Below, piece after piece: positions 1-8,280 of a stretch of DNA of 64,000 nucleotides. The DNA comes from DATKJS01 sp050015275 (GTDB lineage: Bacteria; Acidobacteriota; Aminicenantia; Aminicenantales; Saccharicenantaceae). Under the pieces are notes generated by a model that made no database searches, was not told the DNA's origin, and saw nothing but the letters and a program-made list of their open reading frames with translations. The position numbers were made by a program, and so were the translations under genes. Where the stretch lies: positions 43,870 through 107,869 of the forward strand of contig JBEKBS010000007.1 of the NCBI GenBank assembly GCA_050015275.1. Reading direction: 5' to 3'. Numbering within the stretch: position 1 is the first letter of the stretch; each line of letters starts with the position of its first letter.

Positions 1-200
1 CCCGGCATCCAGGCCGGCATCAGGAAGTCCTGGATCTCGCCCTTCAGGCCCTCGCAACGCAACGATACGTGGAACTCGTGACTGCCCGGCTGGGGCATGG
101 AAACCGTGAAAACCATGGTTCCCTCGGCCCGCAGGGGCGACGCGGACAGGGCGCTGATCAGGACAATAGCCCACAGGACCGTTTTCGCTTGTCGCATCAT
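1..200 (-). CDS. M61 family peptidase, N-terminal fragment (runs off the window)
   Basis: Reading leftwards from the ATG at 200 gives a 66-residue N-terminus that continues past base 1. It opens with a signal peptide (hydrophobic run from about residue 8 to 24, ending near LRAEG). The mature part holds TVSMPQPGSHEFHV and then LRCEGLKGE and MPAWMPG. This is the characteristic opening of secreted M61 (glycyl aminopeptidase-like) metallopeptidases, whose zinc motif lies much further downstream and is outside the window. A second in-frame ATG lies at 197. It is transcribed away from the PLP enzyme to its right. Family is inferred from the N-terminal signature only. Confidence 0.78.
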   Translation of the reverse strand, partial: MMRQAKTVLWAIVLISALSASPLRAEGTMVFTVSMPQPGSHEFHVSLRCEGLKGEIQDFLMPAWMP

Positions 201-267
201 AATAGGGGACTCTATCGAAGCCGCCGGGGCCCTGTCAAGCCGCCGGCCCGTGCTTTGTCTGGCGTCC

Positions 268-392
268 CTGAAGCTCCACGGATTTACGTCCGTGGGATCC
301 GACTTTCGCAGGCTTTGGAGCGCCTGTCCCCGGAGCGGGGGTTCGCTATTTCTCCACGAACTCATGCCCGTGGAATCCCGCGAAGGGGATTG
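268..392 (-). repeat. Interspersed repeat, copy A (about 125 bp)
   Basis: Read on the minus strand, this non-coding block matches a second block at 28586-28691 over most of its length. Shared stretches include CAATCCCC, TCGCGGGATTCCACGG, GCGCTCCAAAG, GGATCCCACGGACGTAA and GGAGCTTCAG in the same order. Copy A carries about 20 extra bases in its middle. No ORF with coding character lies in it. The remainder of the 320-base gap between the M61 gene and the PLP enzyme holds only the promoter that begins at the repeat edge. Confidence 0.75.
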
Positions 393-419
393 ACTTCGGT
401 CGTCAGCCGGGAATATTAT
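390..419 (+). promoter_or_regulatory. Sigma-70-type promoter for the PLP enzyme
   Basis: TTGACT at 390-395 and TATTAT at 414-419 are separated by 18 bases. Transcription would start near 426, giving a leader of about 95 bases before the ATG at 521. The -35 box starts in the last bases of repeat copy A. Confidence 0.5.
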
Positions 420-520
420 CTTGGCGCGGTGAGCCGGATCCATCCCGAGCTTGACGGACGGAAGGCGCATGCGGCGAAAAAAGGCATCTTCCAGAGAACT
501 TGAATCCAAGGAGGTCTGAT

Positions 521-1885
521 ATGAATTCCAGCATGTGGAGCCGGCGGGCGTTTCTCCGGATGGCCGGCGCCGCCGGGACGGCCGCGTTCGCGTTCAAATC
601 GAACGCCCTTGAGCGGGTCACGGAAGCCGCCCAGTCGGTCGCGAATATGACGCCCGAAGAGGTCGCGAAAGACGAATTCTACTGGCGGGAGATCCAGCTG
701 GCCTTCAAGCTGGACCGCTCGCTGATCAACCTGAACAACGGCTTCACCTGCCCGACCCCCCGGGTCGCGCTGGAATCGGTCTGGCGCTATATGGACATGA
801 TCAACATGCTCCCCGTCCATTACCAGGGGATGGTCGCCGGGAACATCCAGACCATCCGCCGGAGAATGGCCGCGGAGTTCGGCTGCGATGAGGAGGAAGT
901 GGCCCTGACCCGCGGCGCCAGCGAGTCCCTCCAGATCGTCCAGAACGGCATCGACCTCAAGGCCGGCGACGAGGTCGTCACGACCGAGCAGGACTATCCC
1001 CGGATGCTGACGACGTGGGACCAGCGGATGCGGCGCGAGGGCATCAAGGTGACGCGGTTCCAGTTCCCTGTGCCGACGACCCAGGACGACCTCTACCGGA
1101 GGTTCGAGAAGGCCATCTCGCCGAGGACGAAGGTCTTCCATTTTACTCACATCACGAACTTAACGGCCCAGCTGTTCCCAGTCCAGCGGCTTTCCCGCCT
1201 GGCCCGCTCGAAGGGGATCGTCACCATCGTCGATGGCGCCCATGCCCTGGGGCATTTCCCGTTCAAGCTGCGGGACCTCGAGTGCGACGCCTACGGCGTG
1301 AGCCTTCACAAGTGGCTGCTGGCCCCGATCGGCAACGGCCTCCTCTATGTGCGCAAAGAGAGCATCCCGAGATTCTGGCCCCTGCAGGCTGCCCCCGAAC
1401 AGCAGGACAATGACATCCGCAAGTTCGAGGCCATCGGGACGCACCCGTGGGCGATCCGGGCGGCTCTCGGCGAGTCGCTGGCCTTCCACCAGGCCATCGG
1501 CGCGGAGCGCAAGGCGGCCCGGCTGCGCTACCTGACCCTGCGGTGGGCCGACGCCCTCAAGGCCCAACCCCGCATCAAGATCCTGACGGACCTCAGCGAG
1601 CCGGCGCAGGCGTGGGGCGTCGCGGCGGTCACCATCGAGGGGACTGATGTCCGGGCCCTGGCGAAGTTCCTGATGGACAAGTACCGGATCGTCGTCGTCC
1701 CTCTCGTCGGGGGAGCCCCGCCGAACTCGGTCTTCGACTATCAGGCTCTCCGGGTTTCGCCGAACGTCTACACGACCCTCGAGGAGATCGACACCTTCGT
1801 CACGGCCATGGAAGATGCGCTCAAGAGCGGCATCCCCGATACTCCAGAGCCGATCCCCGGTTACCCGGCCGATATCACCGTGTAG
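521..1885 (+). CDS. Tat-exported class V aminotransferase-fold PLP enzyme
   Basis: A 454-residue protein of the aminotransferase class V / isopenicillin N epimerase-like family, fold type I PLP enzymes. The ATG at 521 is chosen because AAGGAGG lies at 508-514, six bases upstream; a TTG at 500 is also in frame but has no such site. The N-terminus carries a twin-arginine signal (SRRAFLRM followed by an Ala/Gly-rich segment), so the folded enzyme with its cofactor is probably exported. The PLP-binding lysine is expected in GVSLHKWLLAP, and TRGASESLQ and VDGAHALGHF match the phosphate-binding and cofactor-ring aspartate regions. The substrate cannot be told from sequence; cysteine desulfurase or racemase/epimerase activity is possible for this family. 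Confidence 0.85.
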   Translation: MNSSMWSRRAFLRMAGAAGTAAFAFKSNALERVTEAAQSVANMTPEEVAKDEFYWREIQLAFKLDRSLINLNNGFTCPTPRVALESVWRYMDMINMLPVHYQGMVAGNIQTIRRRMAAEFGCDEEEVALTRGASESLQIVQNGIDLKAGDEVVTTEQDYPRMLTTWDQRMRREGIKVTRFQFPVPTTQDDLYRRFEKAISPRTKVFHFTHITNLTAQLFPVQRLSRLARSKGIVTIVDGAHALGHFPFKLRDLECDAYGVSLHKWLLAPIGNGLLYVRKESIPRFWPLQAAPEQQDNDIRKFEAIGTHPWAIRAALGESLAFHQAIGAERKAARLRYLTLRWADALKAQPRIKILTDLSEPAQAWGVAAVTIEGTDVRALAKFLMDKYRIVVVPLVGGAPPNSVFDYQALRVSPNVYTTLEEIDTFVTAMEDALKSGIPDTPEPIPGYPADITV

Positions 1886-1990
1886 GGCGGGGGCCTGTCT
1901 TTGACAGGGGCCGGCGGCGGAGTCTGGGCTCGGCGGGGCCATGGAGGCCGCCGGCTGGGGGCTGAGTCTGAAGCGGAAAGGAGAACCGAA

Positions 1991-2416
1991 ATGAAACGCT
2001 TCCCCGTTTTGCCGTTGGTGACATTGGCTTTCGGCCTCATCGTGGGCTCTTCTCTAGCCTATGCCCAAGCCACAGTCAAGGTCCCGTTCCAGTTCGAGGC
2101 GGCGGGCAAGAAGTTCCCGAAGGGCGATTATGCGATCGCAGGGATTAAAGAAGGACAGATCACCCTCCGCCAGGAATCGACCGGCAAGGAATTCCAGATT
2201 CCCGTTCAGAAGAAACTGGCCCAGCCGAATCCCGCCGTCGCGGAACCCCGGCTCGTCTTCGACGAGGTTGGCAACTTCGAACCCTCGTATACAGAGTACT
2301 TCACGGTCTATGTCCTAGCGGAAGTGTGGCTGCCCGGCCAGGAGGGCCTTGAGGTGCACGTCACAAAGGGCGCGCACAAAACTCAGGTCGTCAAGGGGGA
2401 GAGCGCGAAAAAGTAG
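1991..2416 (+). CDS. Small secreted protein of unknown function
   Basis: A 141-residue protein with a clear signal peptide (MKRFPVLPLV through the SLAYAQA cleavage region, about residues 1-24). The mature part is short beta-rich sequence starting VKVPFQFEAAGKKFPKGDY, a pattern I associate with small exported proteins common in Acidobacteriota; no function is known to me. The ATG at 1991 is preceded by AAAGGAGAACCGAA, a good ribosome binding site. Its stop codon lies two bases before the start of the TauE gene, so the two are likely co-transcribed and translationally coupled. Confidence 0.75.
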   Translation: MKRFPVLPLVTLAFGLIVGSSLAYAQATVKVPFQFEAAGKKFPKGDYAIAGIKEGQITLRQESTGKEFQIPVQKKLAQPNPAVAEPRLVFDEVGNFEPSYTEYFTVYVLAEVWLPGQEGLEVHVTKGAHKTQVVKGESAKK

Positions 2417-2418
2417 CG

Positions 2419-3252
2419 ATGACTCCCCTCGGGTTTGTCCTGGCCTGTTTCCTTCTTTCCACAGCGGCAGGGACACTTGGCTCCCTGCTCGGTCTCGGCG
2501 GAGGCATTGTTGTGATTCCCGCCCTGACTCTCCTCCTTAAGATCGATATCCGATACGCCATAGGCGCGTCCATCGTATCGGTCATCGCGACGTCGAGCGG
2601 AGCGGCGGTCGCCTATGTCAAGGAACGTCTGACCAACCTGCGCGTGGCCATGGTGCTCGAAATCGGCACCACCCTCGGCGCGCTAACCGGTTCATACCTG
2701 GCCGGCCGGATCAGCGGACGCTGGCTGCACATCATCTTCGGACTCATGATGGGGTATTCGGCGTTGATGATGTTCCGCAAACGTCGCGGGTCGTCCGAAG
2801 ATGATCGGGCCGCTCCCTGGGCCGACTTCTTGCGTCTTCACAGCAGCTATTACGATGAAGCCCTCGACCGGGAGGTTGCGTATAAGGTCGTCAGGACCCG
2901 GGTCGGGCTGGGCCTGATGTACATCGCGGGCACGGTGAGCGGACTCCTGGGGATCGGCTCCGGAGCGCTCAAAGTCCCGGCGATGGATCTGGCGATGCGC
3001 CTGCCGATAAAGGTCTCGGCGGCCACCAGCAACTTCATGATCGGCGTGACGGCGGCGGCGAGCGCCGGCGTATATTTCATGCGGGGAGATATCGATCCCT
3101 TTGTCGCGGCGCCGGTCGCGGCGGGGGTGCTCGCGGGGGCGACTCTCGGTTCACGTCTTCTGGGGCGATTGCACGGCCGCATCATCCGGATCATCTTTAT
3201 CGCGGTGCTCCTTTATGTTTCGTTCCAGATGATGTGGAGAGGAATTCACTGA
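2419..3252 (+). CDS. TauE/SafE family anion exporter
   Basis: A 277-residue membrane protein of the TauE/SafE (DUF81) family, proposed to move sulfite, sulfoacetate or other small organosulfur anions across the inner membrane. The two halves each start with a glycine-rich helix (TLGSLLGLGGGIVVIPAL near residue 20 and VSGLLGIGSGALKVPAM near residue 178), the internal repeat typical of the family. About seven to eight hydrophobic helices are visible, with a charged cytoplasmic loop around residues 120-155. It is paired with the DUF1634 gene downstream through a TGATG overlap, a common arrangement for this family. The actual substrate is unknown. Confidence 0.85.
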   Translation: MTPLGFVLACFLLSTAAGTLGSLLGLGGGIVVIPALTLLLKIDIRYAIGASIVSVIATSSGAAVAYVKERLTNLRVAMVLEIGTTLGALTGSYLAGRISGRWLHIIFGLMMGYSALMMFRKRRGSSEDDRAAPWADFLRLHSSYYDEALDREVAYKVVRTRVGLGLMYIAGTVSGLLGIGSGALKVPAMDLAMRLPIKVSAATSNFMIGVTAAASAGVYFMRGDIDPFVAAPVAAGVLAGATLGSRLLGRLHGRIIRIIFIAVLLYVSFQMMWRGIH

Positions 3253-3680
3253 TGGCGGGGAGACCTGGATCCACGGCAACTCCGGACGCGGAACGGCGCG
3301 TGTCCCGGACGGAGAATCTCATCAGTCTGGTCCTTCGAATCGGCGTGCTCGCAAGCCTGTTGTGTGTCATGACGGGGACGGTCATCAGCTTTATCCATCA
3401 TCCGGAATACCTCTCATCGTCCATTGCACTGCATCATCTGACACAGCCCGGCGCCGCATTTCCACGGACACTCCACGACGTATTCCTCGGGGTGAGGGAC
3501 GTGCGGGGACAGGCGATCGTCGTGGTCGGCCTGCTCCTGCTCATCATGACACCGGTCATGCGCGTCGCGGTCTCGGTCCTTATTTTCCACCATCAGAGGG
3601 ATCGGATGTTCACTCTGATCACCGCCATCGTCCTGTGCCTCCTGCTGGCATCGTTCGTTCTCGGGTGGATCAGCCGGTAG
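3252..3680 (+). CDS. DUF1634 family membrane protein
   Basis: A 142-residue protein with three hydrophobic helices (around VLRIGVLASLLCVMTGTVI, AIVVVGLLLLIMTPVMRVAV and the C-terminal IVLCLLLASFVLGWI). The start at 3252 overlaps the TauE stop as TGATG and has GGAGAGG at 3236-3242; an earlier in-frame ATG at 3234 would overlap by 19 bases and lacks a better site. DUF1634 proteins are usually encoded next to TauE/SafE exporters and probably act as a partner subunit or regulator; that role is inferred from gene pairing, not shown. Confidence 0.75.
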   Translation: MAGRPGSTATPDAERRVSRTENLISLVLRIGVLASLLCVMTGTVISFIHHPEYLSSSIALHHLTQPGAAFPRTLHDVFLGVRDVRGQAIVVVGLLLLIMTPVMRVAVSVLIFHHQRDRMFTLITAIVLCLLLASFVLGWISR

Positions 3681-3741
3681 AGGCTTGGATTAAGAACCCT
3701 GTTCCGTTCCCGGCAGACTCAATTTTGGCCCTCCGATAAGC

Positions 3742-3747
3742 TATAAT
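3742..3747 (+). promoter_or_regulatory. -10 box (TATAAT) for the ABC-F gene
   Basis: A perfect TATAAT ends 12 bases before the ATG at 3760. Transcription would begin about six bases before the start codon, and no Shine-Dalgarno sequence is present, so the message looks nearly leaderless. No convincing -35 box was found at 16-18 bases. Confidence 0.45.
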
Positions 3748-3759
3748 AGACCGGCCACC

Positions 3760-5646
3760 ATGATCATCGTCGATAACCTCTCGAAGAGCTACGGGAAGCA
3801 GGGGCTCTTCGACTCCGTCAGCTTCAAGGTCAACCGCCGCGAGCGGGTCGGCGTCGTCGGCCGGAACGGCCACGGCAAGACCACCCTTTTCCGGATGATC
3901 ATCGGCGAGGAGGAGCTTGACGAGGGCACGATCTCCAAGCCGCGGAACTACCGGATCGGCTACGTCGAGCAGGTCATCAGCTTCACCGGGGACACGGTCC
4001 GGGCCGAGGCCGGGAGGGCGCTTCCCCCCGACGCCCACAACGAGGAGTGGCGCGTCGAAAAGGTCCTCTCCGGCCTCGGGTTCGAGCCGGCCGACCTCGA
4101 CAAGCACCCTCTCGAGCTTTCCGGCGGCTACCAGGTCCGGCTGAACCTGGCCAAGGTCCTCCTCGGTGATTTCCAGATGCTCCTCCTCGACGAGCCCAGC
4201 AACTATCTCGACATCACCTCCCTCCGCTGGCTCGAGCGCTTTCTTGTGGCCTGGCCCGGGGAGATCATGCTCATCACCCACGACCGGAGCTTCATGGACA
4301 ACGTCGTGACCCATATTCTGGGTATCCACCGGCGGAAGGTCCGGAAGATCCCGGGCGATACCGGCAAATATTACGAACAGATCGCGGGCGAAGAGGAGAT
4401 CTACGAAAAAACCCGGGTCAACGACGAGCGGAAGCAGAAGGAAATGGAGCTCTTCATCACCCGGTTCCGGGCCAAGGCCCGCCTGGGCGGCCTGGTCCAA
4501 TCCCGCATCAAGTCCCTGGAGAAGATGGAGAAGAGGGAGAAGCTCGAGGCCGTCAAGGACCTTGAGTTTTCGTTCGTCGAGAAGCCGTCCTTTAATAAGT
4601 ACGCCATGGACGTCCGCGACATTTCCTTCGCCTACACGCCTGACCGGCCGCTCATCCGCCGCTTTTCGATCAGCATCGGCGCCAAGGACCGGGTGTTCGT
4701 CATAGGGAGGAACGGGCGCGGGAAAACGACCCTGCTCAAGCTCCTGGCCGGCGACCTCGAGCCGCGCTCCGGCGAGATCAGCTCGCCGCAATCCGCGGCT
4801 CCCGGCTATTTCGAGCAGACGCACATTTCGACCCTGACCGATTCCAATACCGTCCTGGAGGAGATCGGATCCGCCGACCCGGAGGGCGATCCGAAGCGGG
4901 CCCGGTTCATCGCCGGAGGCATGATGTTCGAAGGCGACGATGCCCTGAAAAAGATCGCCGTGCTCTCGGGCGGGGAAAAGAGCCGCGTCCTCCTGGGGAA
5001 GCTCATCGCGACGCCGCTCAACCTTCTCCTCCTCGACGAGCCGACCAACCACCTTGACATCGAGTCCAACGACGCCCTCCTCGCGGCCATTGACAATTTT
5101 GACGGGGCGGTCGTCATGGTGACCCACAACGAGATGTTCCTCCACGCCCTGGCCGAGCGGCTGGTCGTCTTCGACAACGACGATATCGTCGTCTATGAGG
5201 GGGGATACCAGAGGTTCCTGGACAAGATCGGCTGGAAGGACGAGGTCATCCAGCGTCCGGCCGGGAGCCTCAGGGCCGGGAACGGTGGGGACGGCCCGGA
5301 AAAGGCGACGCTCGCTCCCAAGGAGCTCCGCCGCCTCCGGTCGGAGGTCATCACCGAGCGGTCGAAGTCCCTCCGGCCGCTCGAAACGAGGATGGCCGAG
5401 GTCGAGAAGGCCGTCGAAGAGAACGATGCGGCGCTCAAGAAGCTCAACCATGAGCTCGTTGAGGCCTCCCGGGCCCGCCGGGGCGACCGGGTCGTCGAGC
5501 TGTCCAAGGCCATGCACCAGACCAAAAAGGCCATCGACGGCCTCCTCGAAGAGCTCGAGGAGCTGACCTCCGCGTACGAGACGAACAAGGCCGGATTTGA
5601 CGCCCGGCTCCGCGCTCTCGACGCCGAAGACGGCCCGTCCGACTGA
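3760..5646 (+). CDS. ABC-F family ATPase (Uup/YheS-like)
   Basis: A 628-residue soluble protein with two ABC cassettes and no membrane segment, as in the ABC-F translation-factor family. Cassette 1 has Walker A GRNGHGKTT (about 34-42), signature LSGGYQVRL and Walker B LLLDEPSNYLD. Cassette 2 has GRNGRGKTT, LSGGEKSRV and LLLDEPTNHLD. The linker between cassettes (about residues 205-275) is charged and helical like the ABC-F P-site interaction motif region. A further charged coiled-coil tail from about residue 520 to the end resembles Uup and YheS. Such proteins act on stalled ribosomes; which subgroup this belongs to needs a tree. Confidence 0.9.
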   Translation: MIIVDNLSKSYGKQGLFDSVSFKVNRRERVGVVGRNGHGKTTLFRMIIGEEELDEGTISKPRNYRIGYVEQVISFTGDTVRAEAGRALPPDAHNEEWRVEKVLSGLGFEPADLDKHPLELSGGYQVRLNLAKVLLGDFQMLLLDEPSNYLDITSLRWLERFLVAWPGEIMLITHDRSFMDNVVTHILGIHRRKVRKIPGDTGKYYEQIAGEEEIYEKTRVNDERKQKEMELFITRFRAKARLGGLVQSRIKSLEKMEKREKLEAVKDLEFSFVEKPSFNKYAMDVRDISFAYTPDRPLIRRFSISIGAKDRVFVIGRNGRGKTTLLKLLAGDLEPRSGEISSPQSAAPGYFEQTHISTLTDSNTVLEEIGSADPEGDPKRARFIAGGMMFEGDDALKKIAVLSGGEKSRVLLGKLIATPLNLLLLDEPTNHLDIESNDALLAAIDNFDGAVVMVTHNEMFLHALAERLVVFDNDDIVVYEGGYQRFLDKIGWKDEVIQRPAGSLRAGNGGDGPEKATLAPKELRRLRSEVITERSKSLRPLETRMAEVEKAVEENDAALKKLNHELVEASRARRGDRVVELSKAMHQTKKAIDGLLEELEELTSAYETNKAGFDARLRALDAEDGPSD

Positions 5647-5671
5647 GAAAAAAGGACCAGACCGATTGTCT

Positions 5672-5699
5672 TTGTCTTTCTCCCCCGTTAAGATATAAT
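5672..5699 (+). promoter_or_regulatory. Promoter of the pst operon
   Basis: TTGTCT at 5672-5677 and a perfect TATAAT at 5694-5699 with a 16-base spacer. Transcription would start near 5706, leaving a leader of about 28 bases. No clear Pho-box-type direct repeat was recognised in front of it. Confidence 0.5.
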
Positions 5700-5733
5700 C
5701 CTCCCTAACGCAGAATAGCAAAAAAGCGGCCAG

Positions 5734-6531
5734 ATGCGATACCCGCGCTTCATTTCTCTGCTCCTCCTCTGCATGGCCGGACTCCCGTCCTGCCGCGGCG
5801 GCCGCTCCCAAAACGACGTGATCGTCGCCGGGTCGACGAGCATCCAGCCGTTCGCCGACAAGTGGGCCGAGGTTTTCATGGAGAAACGCTCGGACCTTGG
5901 CGTCAGCGTCCAAGGGGGCGGCTCGAGCGCCGGCATCCAGGCCTGCAAGAGCGGGGCCTGCCAGATCGGCATGTCCTCGCGTGAGCTCAAGGCCGACGAG
6001 AAGGACCTTCACGAGATCGTCATCGCCCGTGACGGACTGGCCATCATCGTCCAACCGTCCAATCCCGTCCGAGGGGCGACACTGGCCCAGGTCAAGCAGA
6101 TCTTTTCCGGCGACCTTACGAACTGGGAATTTCTCGGCGGTCCGGACAAAGAGATCACGGTCGTCACCCGGGAAGAGGGCTCGGGAACGAGGGGAGCCTT
6201 CCAGGAGCTCGTCATGGGCAAGACCCGGATCTTCCGGGGAGCCATCACCGAGGACTCGAACGGCACGGTGCGGGAAATCGTCGCCCACGATCCCTATTCC
6301 ATCGGCTTCATCTCGCTCGGCCTCGTCAACGAGCAGGTCCGGGCGCTGCCCCTCGACGGCGTCGAGGGCAGTGAGGCCAGCATCCGGGCCGGCCGGTACA
6401 AGCTCGTCCGGCCGTTCCTTTTTCTGACCAGGGGCGAGCCGACGGCCGCGGCCAAGGCCTTCATCGAATTCGTCCTTTCGGACGAGGGCCAAGCGCTCGT
6501 CAAGAAAGAAGGCCTCATCCCCGTGAAATAG
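5734..6531 (+). CDS. pstS: Phosphate ABC transporter substrate-binding lipoprotein PstS
   Basis: A 265-residue protein of the PstS family that binds phosphate outside the inner membrane and hands it to PstCA. It starts with a lipoprotein signal peptide and a lipobox-like LPSC with Cys20 as the acylated residue. Phosphate-contact segments are visible: GSTSIQP near residue 33, GGGSSAG near 61 and EEGSGTRGAF near 148. It is the first gene of pstS-pstC-pstA-pstB-pstB and follows a TATAAT promoter. No good Shine-Dalgarno precedes the ATG. The family assignment is firm; phosphate rather than another oxyanion is supported by the full operon. Confidence 0.93.
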   Translation: MRYPRFISLLLLCMAGLPSCRGGRSQNDVIVAGSTSIQPFADKWAEVFMEKRSDLGVSVQGGGSSAGIQACKSGACQIGMSSRELKADEKDLHEIVIARDGLAIIVQPSNPVRGATLAQVKQIFSGDLTNWEFLGGPDKEITVVTREEGSGTRGAFQELVMGKTRIFRGAITEDSNGTVREIVAHDPYSIGFISLGLVNEQVRALPLDGVEGSEASIRAGRYKLVRPFLFLTRGEPTAAAKAFIEFVLSDEGQALVKKEGLIPVK

Positions 6532-6565
6532 CGGGCGGCACGGAGGAGAAAGGGAAGGGAAGAGG

Positions 6566-7432
6566 ATGAACAGGCTCGAGAGAAAAGACCGGCTCGTCAG
6601 GCTTGCCCTCCTCGCCGTCGCCTTTTCCGCCGTCTCGATCCTGGCCGTCATCACCGTCTTCATGTTCGAGCAGGGCACGCCCATCATGTTCAAGTACGGC
6701 TTGAAGAATTTCCTTGCCGGCTCGGACTGGTATCCCTCCGAGAAGAGCTTCGGCCTCTGGCCGATGATCGTCGGCTCGATCTACGTGACCTTCGGAGCGA
6801 TGGTCATCGGCGTTCCTTTCGGCCTGGCCTGCGCCATCGTCTTGACCGAGTTCTCGTCCAAGCCCGTCCGCCGGGTCATCAAGCCCGTCATCGAGCTCTT
6901 GGCGGGGATCCCTTCGGTCGTCTACGGGTTCATAGGCGTCGTCATCCTCGTCCCGTTCATCCGGGAGACCTTTGGAGGCCCTGGGCTCTCGGTCCTGGCC
7001 GCCTCGATCATCCTCGGGATCATGATCCTCCCGACTATCATCAGCATCTCGGTGGATTCGCTCCAGGCCCTCCCGCCGGCCTACCGGGAAGGCTCGATCG
7101 CCCTGGGGGCCACGAAATGGCAGACCGTCCGGATGGCCCTTCTGCCGGCGGCCCGATCCGGGATCATCGCCAGCATCATCCTGGGCATGGGGAGGGCCAT
7201 CGGAGAAACCATGGCCGTCATCATGATCGCGGGGAATGCCGTCAGCGTGCCCGGGTCGATCCTGGCCCCCGTCCGGACGCTGACCTCGAATATCGCCCTG
7301 GAGATGGGCTACGCCGCCGGCGAGCACCGCCAGGCCCTCTTCGCCACGGGCGTCATCCTCTTCCTCATCATCATGGTCCTGAACACCATGGCCAACCTGA
7401 CCTCGGCCCGGAGAAAGAGGGACAGGGGATGA
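6566..7432 (+). CDS. pstC: Phosphate ABC transporter permease PstC
   Basis: A 288-residue inner-membrane permease. An N-terminal helix (about residues 14-34) is followed by a periplasmic loop and then the usual five-helix permease core. The EAA-type cytoplasmic loop reads ALGATKWQTVRMALLPAA, and IGETMAV is present as in other PstC proteins. It overlaps pstA by four bases (ATGA at 7429-7432), indicating coupled translation. GGAGG-like sequence (GGAGGAGAAAGGGAAGGG region) lies upstream of the ATG. Confidence 0.93.
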   Translation: MNRLERKDRLVRLALLAVAFSAVSILAVITVFMFEQGTPIMFKYGLKNFLAGSDWYPSEKSFGLWPMIVGSIYVTFGAMVIGVPFGLACAIVLTEFSSKPVRRVIKPVIELLAGIPSVVYGFIGVVILVPFIRETFGGPGLSVLAASIILGIMILPTIISISVDSLQALPPAYREGSIALGATKWQTVRMALLPAARSGIIASIILGMGRAIGETMAVIMIAGNAVSVPGSILAPVRTLTSNIALEMGYAAGEHRQALFATGVILFLIIMVLNTMANLTSARRKRDRG

Positions 7433-8265
7433 GATTCGATCCCCGCCTCGAGCAGCGCATCGTCAAGGTCCTTCTCTGGGCCATGACGGTCCTCACCGTC
7501 GCCGTCCTCGTTTTCATCGTCTTTTTCATCCTGAGAAAAGGCCTGCCCGCCGTCAGCCTCGATTTCCTGACGAAGAACCCCGTCGACATGGGCAAGGGCG
7601 GAGGCATCTTTTCCACGGTCATCGGCACGATCGTGCTGACGGCCCTGGCGATCCTCATCGCGACACCCCTCGGCGTGGGCACGGCCATCTACCTGACCGA
7701 GTACACCTGGGAGAACGCCGTGACCCGCGTCATCCGCTTCGGGGCGGAATGCCTGGCCGGCATCCCCTCCATCATTTTCGGGCTCTTCGGATTCATCCTC
7801 TTCGTGACCAAGCTCGGGTTCGGCTGGTCCATCCTCAGCGGCGGCCTGACCCTGGCCTTCATGATCCTGCCGACCATCATCCGGACAAGCGAGGAGGCCA
7901 TCCGGAGCGTCCCGCCGGCCTACCGGACGGTCAGCTTTTCCCTCGGCGGCACGAAGTGGCAGACGGTGACCCGGGTTGTGCTGCCGTCCGCCGTCCCCGG
8001 CATCATGACCGGGATCATCCTCAGCGTGGGCCGGAGCATCGGCGAAACGGCGGCCGTCATTTTCACCGCCGGCAGCGCCCTGCGGCTCCCGACCTCCCTT
8101 TTTTCCTCGTCCCGGACGATGTCCGTCCATTTCTATATTCTGGCCAGGGAGGGGATCTCCCTATCCCGCGCCTACGGGACGGCCGCCGTGCTGATCATTG
8201 CCATTCTGGCTGTCAACATCGCCACTTATTACCTGATGAACAAGTTCATCAGAAAGTATTCGTGA
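7429..8265 (+). CDS. pstA: Phosphate ABC transporter permease PstA
   Basis: A 278-residue permease, the partner of PstC. The reading frame is open further upstream, but the ATG at 7429 is chosen because it overlaps the pstC stop as ATGA, follows AGGGACAGGGG and gives the usual PstA length. Helices are visible at about residues 16-40 and through the core. The cytoplasmic EAA loop reads SLGGTKWQTVTRVVLPSA and IGETAAVIFTAG follows. The next gene starts 15 bases downstream in the same operon. Confidence 0.93.
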   Translation: MRFDPRLEQRIVKVLLWAMTVLTVAVLVFIVFFILRKGLPAVSLDFLTKNPVDMGKGGGIFSTVIGTIVLTALAILIATPLGVGTAIYLTEYTWENAVTRVIRFGAECLAGIPSIIFGLFGFILFVTKLGFGWSILSGGLTLAFMILPTIIRTSEEAIRSVPPAYRTVSFSLGGTKWQTVTRVVLPSAVPGIMTGIILSVGRSIGETAAVIFTAGSALRLPTSLFSSSRTMSVHFYILAREGISLSRAYGTAAVLIIAILAVNIATYYLMNKFIRKYS

Positions 8266-8280
8266 GGCGGAGAGAGAAGA

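Noticed and set aside
3670..6693. A 1007-codon open frame on the minus strand opposite the ABC-F and pstS genes
   Set aside because: It mirrors two well-recognised genes and has low-complexity, Arg/Gly/Asp-rich sequence. It is a shadow of high-GC codon use.
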